Assembly: GCA_027451165.1 (NCBI GenBank)
Contig: DAIDJX010000084.1
Coordinates: 1-11,683, forward strand
Length of the DNA: 11,683 nt
DNA from: Prolixibacteraceae bacterium
Lineage (GTDB): Bacteria; Bacteroidota; Bacteroidia; Bacteroidales; Prolixibacteraceae
Reading direction: 5' to 3'
The notes under the pieces were generated by a model. That model was not told the DNA's origin. It did not search any database and saw nothing but the letters and a program-made list of their open reading frames with translations. Shown one piece after another: positions 6,503 through 11,683 of this stretch. Numbering within the stretch: position 1 is the first letter of the stretch; every line of letters starts with the position of its first letter. Both the position numbers and the translations under genes were made by a program.

Positions 6503-7930
6503 TCAATAACCCTGGGTTTGCACCAGTTTCGAGTTTTTAGCCATCACATTTACATGTACAGCCCAATAAATCGGGGTGGTTTTGCCTTTCAGGTTGGGAA
6601 TGTACTGGTAGATATCCACCACACCGGATTTGTGGGCCCGCACAAGGTCCCACCAGCGTTTCATTTCATTGAAAAGTTCACGGCCACGTTCGTCGAGGAT
6701 CTCTTTTTCCACTAAAGCCTTACTGGTTTCGGTGAAAGCGGGGATACCGGCTCTGGTTCTGACCTTGTTCAGGTTGAGCAGGGCGTTGTCGATCTGGTTC
6801 AGTGCAGCGTATGCTTCGGCCTTCAACAGAAGCATGTCAGACAGGCGGTAAATAATGAAATCGCTGTCGGGAACGCGGTCATCAGAATATTTGGTACCAA
6901 TGAATTTGTTGGGCCAGTAGTTCTTGGTTACCCCTTTCATGATCTCAGGAATATAGGTCCTGGCAATTCTTTTATCGGCAGGGAATTTCGCAAAGAGGGC
7001 CAGGGCTTCCGGGCTCAGCACGTAGGCTTGCTGACCGACCAGCGACATGGGCAGGTCGGAGGCATTGTCTGCGCCGGCAGAGGTGTCGAAACGAAGCAGA
7101 CAGTTGGTGTAGGCACTGCTGGTGTATTCACTGCGGTTCAGGTACATGGAGAAGATAATTTCCCCGTTTTTCCGGCTGTCAAATACAGATGCATAGGTGG
7201 ACTGCAGGGCGACCCCCGAGCTTTCAACCTCAGAAATGGCTGCAATGGCTGCATTCAGGTCAGTGGCACCACCATTCAGTACCTTTGCTGTCCACATTTT
7301 TACATCCGCTTTCAGGGCATAGACAGCCGGTTTGGAAAAGCGGTATTTGTCGACATAACCGGCTTCCGGGAAAAGAGAAAGGGCAAGATCAATATCGGTG
7401 TTGATCTGTTTAAATACATCAGCCACAGGAGTCCTTTCATACAAGGGTTCCTTTTCATCGACCACCGACTTCAGTACCAGCGGAACATCTCCCCAGATTT
7501 TGGCCAGGTAGAAATACGTAAATGCCCTCTGAGCCAGCGCTTCTGCCTTGATACGGTTCTTATTTGCCGTGTTATTGAATGCAAAGGGTTCGATTTTCTC
7601 CAACAAAAGGTTACAATGCCCGATGGTACCATAATAGCTGGTCCAATCACCGGTATTGGCGGGAGTGATTTTATGTGCCCAGTAATCTGAAAACCGCGCA
7701 TTGTACCCTTGTTTCCACATTTCACCGCGGTCTTCGGAAAAGGCAAAATTGTCCATGTGGCTTCTGAGCCGGGCATAAATCCCGGTCACATAGGGGTTGA
7801 AGTCGTTTTCGGTTTGCCAGAATATTTCACCGGTGATAGACGACCGGATGGTTACATCCAGCAAATCATCACACGAGAAAGAGATCAGTGCAATGATGAT
7901 CAGGCTTAATTTTATCAATTTTTTCTTCAT
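6503..7930 (-). CDS. susD: SusD/RagB family surface glycan-binding lipoprotein
   Basis: An outer-membrane lipoprotein that caps the SusC transporter and binds glycan for import. It has 475 aa, typical for the family. The signal ends at SFS-Cys20 and is followed by DDLLD, an acidic run consistent with export to the cell surface. The helical TPR scaffold is visible in EALAQRAFTYFYLAKIWGD (130-148) and in YRLSDMLLLKAEAYAALNQ (361-379). The family-diagnostic ILDERGRELFNEMKRWWDL lies at 411-429, and the protein ends QTQGY, close to the usual Q-N-x-G-Y. It starts 43 bases after susC, as expected for an obligate partner. That gap contains the near-palindrome GTTTGCACAAAC at 7949-7960. The symbol denotes the family; the ligand cannot be read from sequence, though the neighbours suggest sialylated glycans. 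Confidence 0.96.
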   Translation of the reverse strand: MKKKLIKLSLIIIALISFSCDDLLDVTIRSSITGEIFWQTENDFNPYVTGIYARLRSHMDNFAFSEDRGEMWKQGYNARFSDYWAHKITPANTGDWTSYYGTIGHCNLLLEKIEPFAFNNTANKNRIKAEALAQRAFTYFYLAKIWGDVPLVLKSVVDEKEPLYERTPVADVFKQINTDIDLALSLFPEAGYVDKYRFSKPAVYALKADVKMWTAKVLNGGATDLNAAIAAISEVESSGVALQSTYASVFDSRKNGEIIFSMYLNRSEYTSSAYTNCLLRFDTSAGADNASDLPMSLVGQQAYVLSPEALALFAKFPADKRIARTYIPEIMKGVTKNYWPNKFIGTKYSDDRVPDSDFIIYRLSDMLLLKAEAYAALNQIDNALLNLNKVRTRAGIPAFTETSKALVEKEILDERGRELFNEMKRWWDLVRAHKSGVVDIYQYIPNLKGKTTPIYWAVHVNVMAKNSKLVQTQGY

Positions 7931-7973
7931 GATGCTTCAAATTAAAGTGTTTGCACAAACTACATTAACCATT

Positions 7974-10900
7974 TCAGAATGTTAAGGTAACCCCGAAAGT
8001 AAATTGTCTCGGACGCGGATAACCTCCCTCATCGTATCCCTTGTACACTTCAGGATTCAGACCGGTGTAAGCGGTCAGATAACCGACATTGTATACTCCG
8101 GCATTGAGCAGAATGTTGTTCATATACAACATTTTCGAAATTTTTGACGGTAAATTGTAAGCAAGGGAAACTTCCCTTAAGGCCAGGAAATCGCCTTTGC
8201 TGTAGTAAATGGAGTTGTCAACACCATAGCTGTTATCCAGTCCTACGCCGGAATAACCCGACAGGGAAGAGAACCTCAGGTGGTTACGGAAGCCGATGTC
8301 ATAATCGGCAAAGCTGAAACGCGGATATTTTTTGCCCACATCACCCTGCTTTTGCCAGGTTTTGTCACTGAGGGCCATCCGGGGTGCCCCTTCGTTGGAG
8401 GAACGGCCCTGTCCCATGGCGCGTCCGAGTTCTCCGTCACTGATGACGTGGCCCATGGCATAGTCCATATTGATTTTCAGGACAAATCCTTTGTAGGAAA
8501 AGCTGTTTTGCCAGCCCCCGATTTTGTCGGGAACCCGGTAACCCATGAAGGCCATGTCTTTGCCGTCGATGATATTGTCGCCGTTGAGATCGGCCCAGTT
8601 GACGTCTCCGCCGTGTTTAACCTTGTTGAGATTGGCGGCCGGGACCAGGTTGTCCTTTATGGGTGAAGCTGCTGCTTCAGCGTCGGAGGCGAAGATCCCG
8701 TTTGATTTCCAGGCCCAGAGACCCAGCGGGCGCTCTCCTTCGGCATAACCGCCTACCCAGACTTCCTTGCCCTGTTTGGGATCAAAGACCAAACCACCGT
8801 TGATGCGGTTCTTTTCCTTTCCGTTGTCGGGAAGTTCAACAATTACAGAATTATTGTATGCAAATGTAAAAGTAGAATTCCATACAAATCCACCAAGGTC
8901 AAGCACCCGTGCGTCAACTTCAACTTCAACGCCGCTGTTGCGCAGTGAACCCACGTTGTATTTGATGCTGCTGAACCCGGTTTCAGCGGCCAAAGGAAGG
9001 TCTGCCAACCGGTTTCTGGTGAGTTTGTTATAGAGATCGACGGTCAGGTTGAGGCGGCTGTTAAAGAATCCTGCGTCAAAACCTGCATCGGAGGCCACCG
9101 TGGTTTCCCAGAGCAGTTTGGCATTCGGGATGTTGCTGCGGGTAAGTCCGGATCCGGTCGCATAGAGGCTGGCACCGTAAACGCCATAAGTATCGCTGGT
9201 GGAGAGGTTTGAAAGGCCGGATTCCCCCCAGCTGGTTCTTAATTTCAGTAAATTCATGAATTTCACTTTCCAGAAATCCTCGTTACTGACATTCCATCCC
9301 AAAGAAGCGGAAGGGAAAGTAGCGAAACGGTTTTCAGGAGCAAAGTTGGAGAATCCGTCACGACGGATCGTAGCTGCAAGCAGATATTTGTTCTTATAAT
9401 CATAACTGCCCTGGGCGAAGAAAGAGGCACTCTTGGTTTCGCTGAAAGAAGAAGAAGCCGACAGGTTGGGTGAAACCACTCCGTTGATGATGGTGGAAGC
9501 GGGATCACCGGTGATGGTGGAAATGTAGTCGGTGGCCGAGCGTTGGGAAGTACCGATTACCTGGAAGAAACGGTTACGGATATAATTGAAACCTCCCAAT
9601 ACCATGACGGTATGATCATCCCCGAAATTCTTGTTCATTTGAAGGACATGGTCGGTCATGATCTGGTTGGAGGCATCCTGGCGCATGTACTTATCCCTTG
9701 GACTCGTTTGCTGCGCATAGAATTTCTCGAAATAGAGCCGGCTGAAGTTATTGGTGTTCAAAGACGCCGATGGACGGTAGTGGAATCCGGGAAGGAATTC
9801 ATAATCTGCTGACAATCTGAGAATAAACTGGGTTGTATTGACATTGTTATCCTGGTAATACAATTGATGAAGCCGGTTTCTGGGGTTGTTTCCCTCGTTG
9901 ATGTTCGGGGTTCCATCGTCGTTGTAGAGGCGGTTCAGCGGAGGAACGCGTACGCCCCTGACCAGGTCCCTTTCAATATTGTCGCTGTATTCATTGTTGT
10001 TCCACAGGTAGGAAAGGTTCAGGTTTATGCTTACTTTATCATTTACCTTGTATCCTGAATTGGCCAGCGCGCTGAACCTTTCATAACCGGTCCCCAGGAA
10101 AATACCACCCTGATCGACATAGCCCAGTGAGATGTTGTAATTGGCCGCTTCATTGCTTCCGCTTACGCCCAGATTATAATTGTTGGTATTCGCCGTATTC
10201 CAGACCACATCCTGATAATGACTGTCCTTGAAGATGATGGTTTTCCCCGGAGTAACCGGATCTTCCATGGTTTCCCAGCCATTGGCCAGTAAATTGTCTA
10301 CATACTCCTGCCCTTCGATGGATACAAGATTATCAATGTAAGCCGGTGTAAACTTGAAAACACCATAATCTCCCTTCTTCGTGAAGGTGGGTACCGTAGC
10401 TGAGTTACCGGTAACATAGAGGTAACTGTTCACATTATAGTTGTCAATACCCCGTGTCATGGTTTGACGTGCCAGCGTCAGGTATTCCCGGGCATTCATA
10501 TAATCATATTCCCGGGCATTTGTTTCAATCCCATGCTGGTAGCGGAAGGTAAAATTGGCTTTTCCGGCGCCTTTACCCGATTTTGTTTTCACCACGATAA
10601 CCCCGTTGGCGCCACGGGCACCGTAAATAGCGGTGGAGGCTGCATCTTTCATCACCTGTATTGACTCAATGTCGTCAGGGTTCAAATCGGTGAAACTGCG
10701 GAAAACACCGTCAATGATCACCAGCGGATCACTGGAATCGCGGTTGGACACATCACTTCCGCCGTGGGTAGTTCCGTAAGGCCTCAGGGTGGTACCCCCG
10801 CGGATTACGATGTTGGCTGCAGACCCGGGCTGTCCGGAAAGAACCGGAACCGAAACCCCGGCCATTTTACCCTGGAGGGCCTGAACAGGACTCACTGACG

Positions 10901-11357
10901 GAATATTCTTCAGTGCATCATCATCCACTGAGGAAATGGCTGAGGTTGTCCTTGCCCTTGATTGTTCAGCATAGCCAACCACCACAACCTCAGAAAGAAA
11001 CTTATCTTCAGCTTCCAGCACTATGTTTATCTCCGTCTGACCGGTCACTTTAATCTTCTGTGGATTGTATCCTATAAAAGAGATCACCAGTGTGGAGTTA
11101 ACAGGCACATCCAACCGGAAAATCCCATCCACATTACTGACGGTACCGGTAGTGGTTCCTTCAATGGCCACGCTTGCACCCGGCAGGATTTCACCGGAAG
11201 AATCGGTAATTTTACCCGATACTGTTATCTTGTTCTGCCCGAAGGCCATAACAGCCAAAAGTAAAAGCACCCCAAACAGCGACAGTTTCCTGCATCTCCG
11301 GATGGAGAATACAGAGAACATCCTGATTAATTTGTCATTCCCATAATTCTTTCTCAT
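7974..11357 (-). CDS. susC: SusC/RagA family TonB-dependent outer-membrane transporter
   Basis: Energised import channel for glycan captured by SusD. The protein has 1127 aa, within the usual SusC range. A signal peptide runs to about residue 40 (VMAFG-Gln41). A carboxypeptidase-D regulatory-like domain follows at about 43-115, with GKITDSSGEILPGASVAIEG. Then come the TonB-box-like segment EVVVVGY (123-129), a plug domain to about 266 with QGKMAGVSV, IVIRGG, PLVIIDGV and IYGARGANGVIVV, and a beta-barrel ending in aromatic F (QFTFGVTLTF). No STN domain precedes the regulatory domain, so direct signalling to an anti-sigma factor is not expected. DLNGDNIIDGKD in the late barrel looks like a calcium-binding loop. 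I kept the first ATG, which follows A-rich ACATCGTAAAA; Met13 is a possible alternative start that leaves a more compact signal peptide. Confidence 0.97.
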   Translation of the reverse strand: MRKNYGNDKLIRMFSVFSIRRCRKLSLFGVLLLLAVMAFGQNKITVSGKITDSSGEILPGASVAIEGTTTGTVSNVDGIFRLDVPVNSTLVISFIGYNPQKIKVTGQTEINIVLEAEDKFLSEVVVVGYAEQSRARTTSAISSVDDDALKNIPSVSPVQALQGKMAGVSVPVLSGQPGSAANIVIRGGTTLRPYGTTHGGSDVSNRDSSDPLVIIDGVFRSFTDLNPDDIESIQVMKDAASTAIYGARGANGVIVVKTKSGKGAGKANFTFRYQHGIETNAREYDYMNAREYLTLARQTMTRGIDNYNVNSYLYVTGNSATVPTFTKKGDYGVFKFTPAYIDNLVSIEGQEYVDNLLANGWETMEDPVTPGKTIIFKDSHYQDVVWNTANTNNYNLGVSGSNEAANYNISLGYVDQGGIFLGTGYERFSALANSGYKVNDKVSINLNLSYLWNNNEYSDNIERDLVRGVRVPPLNRLYNDDGTPNINEGNNPRNRLHQLYYQDNNVNTTQFILRLSADYEFLPGFHYRPSASLNTNNFSRLYFEKFYAQQTSPRDKYMRQDASNQIMTDHVLQMNKNFGDDHTVMVLGGFNYIRNRFFQVIGTSQRSATDYISTITGDPASTIINGVVSPNLSASSSFSETKSASFFAQGSYDYKNKYLLAATIRRDGFSNFAPENRFATFPSASLGWNVSNEDFWKVKFMNLLKLRTSWGESGLSNLSTSDTYGVYGASLYATGSGLTRSNIPNAKLLWETTVASDAGFDAGFFNSRLNLTVDLYNKLTRNRLADLPLAAETGFSSIKYNVGSLRNSGVEVEVDARVLDLGGFVWNSTFTFAYNNSVIVELPDNGKEKNRINGGLVFDPKQGKEVWVGGYAEGERPLGLWAWKSNGIFASDAEAAASPIKDNLVPAANLNKVKHGGDVNWADLNGDNIIDGKDMAFMGYRVPDKIGGWQNSFSYKGFVLKINMDYAMGHVISDGELGRAMGQGRSSNEGAPRMALSDKTWQKQGDVGKKYPRFSFADYDIGFRNHLRFSSLSGYSGVGLDNSYGVDNSIYYSKGDFLALREVSLAYNLPSKISKMLYMNNILLNAGVYNVGYLTAYTGLNPEVYKGYDEGGYPRPRQFTFGVTLTF

Positions 11358-11401
11358 TTTTACGATGTTTTAAAATTATTTTGTCAGATAGTTTTATCAC
11401 T

Positions 11402-11440
11402 GGGAAGAGCACCATGCCGGGTGATCTTCCCTTTTTTATT
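11402..11440 (+). terminator. Plus-strand terminator-like hairpin opposite the susC leader
   Basis: GGGAAGA pairs with TCTTCCC and CACC with GGTG, around the loop ATGCCG, with one G-A mismatch (11402-11431). TTTTTTATT follows at 11432-11440. This has the form of an intrinsic terminator for plus-strand transcription, but no plus-strand gene is evident. In the minus-strand transcript the same stem would fold between the lyase-family gene and susC without a U-tract. It may end a short antisense RNA or act as a leader structure. Confidence 0.6.
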
Positions 11441-11448
11441 ATTGCAGA

Positions 11449-11683
11449 TTAGTGATCTCCGGTATATTCAAAGAAACCGCATGTTTCAAGACCAATTCGC
11501 AGGAATCCGGATTCTTCCACGGTGAAAGACTGCAGGGGAAGACGACAGGGTCCGCAATCAATTCCGATCAGTTTCATAATCTCTTTTCCTGCCCTTACTC
11601 CTCCTCCGAATTTGTTTAGATGCCTGACCACACTGACAGAAATCTGCTGCAGCTTTCTGGCTGATTCCATATCACCGCGGTTA
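11449..11683 (-). CDS. Dihydrodipicolinate synthase/N-acetylneuraminate lyase family protein, C-terminal part
   Basis: The frame is open to the window edge, so only about the last 77 residues are seen. The fragment begins NRGDMESARKLQ, matching the G-D-x-x-x-A-R-x-L-Q helix of this TIM-barrel aldolase family. It continues GIDCGPCRLPL, then an acidic turn and LETCGFFEY, all characteristic of the C-terminal helices. The lysine Schiff-base site lies outside the window, so lyase and synthase members cannot be separated. Beside sialidases, an N-acetylneuraminate lyase or related sugar-acid aldolase is the most economical reading: it would split the released nonulosonate into pyruvate and an amino sugar in the cytoplasm. 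It lies 91 bases upstream of susC on the same strand. Confidence 0.85.
   Translation of the reverse strand, partial: NRGDMESARKLQQISVSVVRHLNKFGGGVRAGKEIMKLIGIDCGPCRLPLQSFTVEESGFLRIGLETCGFFEYTGDH

Noticed and set aside
7028..7690. 220-codon plus-strand open frame opposite susD
   Set aside because: Antisense to a clear SusD family gene; no family motifs or credible start context.
7931..7973. Separate promoter for susD
   Set aside because: TAGTTTG and TAATTTG on the minus strand are one base short of the TAnnTTTG consensus and lack a TTTG -33 element; the 43-base gap fits co-transcription with susC.
11358..11448. Minus-strand promoter for susC
   Set aside because: The best -7 candidate, TAATTTTA, misses the final G and no TTTG -33 element lies upstream, so I do not call a promoter.

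Overview
The window is a stretch of a Bacteroidota chromosome. The decisive evidence is an adjacent SusC-type TonB-dependent transporter and SusD-type lipoprotein, a pair specific to this phylum. A/T-rich ribosome-binding regions and lipoprotein signals followed by acidic residues agree with this. Base composition is moderate, near half G+C by eye. I cannot name a genus.

All convincing genes lie on the minus strand, so the unit reads from right to left. At the right edge is the 3' end of a dihydrodipicolinate synthase/N-acetylneuraminate lyase family gene (11449-11683, cut by the window). Next come susC (7974-11357), susD (6503-7930), a two-domain sialidase-fold protein (4191-6410), a uroporphyrinogen-decarboxylase-family protein (3074-4129), a sialidase-like lipoprotein (1940-3055) and a canonical GH33 exo-alpha-sialidase lipoprotein (291-1934). 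Gaps are 91, 43, 92, 61, 18 and 5 bases, as expected of one polysaccharide utilization locus (PUL). The 91-, 92- and 61-base gaps each hold a stem-loop that could tune expression along the transcript.

The likely job is capture and breakdown of sialylated or related nonulosonate glycans. The lipid-anchored sialidase releases terminal acid sugar, the SusCD pair binds and imports glycan, and the lyase-family enzyme would cleave the freed sugar acid inside the cell. The role of the URO-D family protein is unknown. Of the four sialidase-like propellers, two keep both the first arginine of the carboxylate-binding triad and its supporting glutamate. The other two have lost both. This suggests that the locus handles more than ordinary terminal sialic acid.

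The left 290 bases hold a dense cluster of short palindromes in two sequence types and mixed orientations, resembling REP/BIME elements. They lie directly behind the last stop codon of the unit. At bases 1-30 there may be the start of another minus-strand gene.
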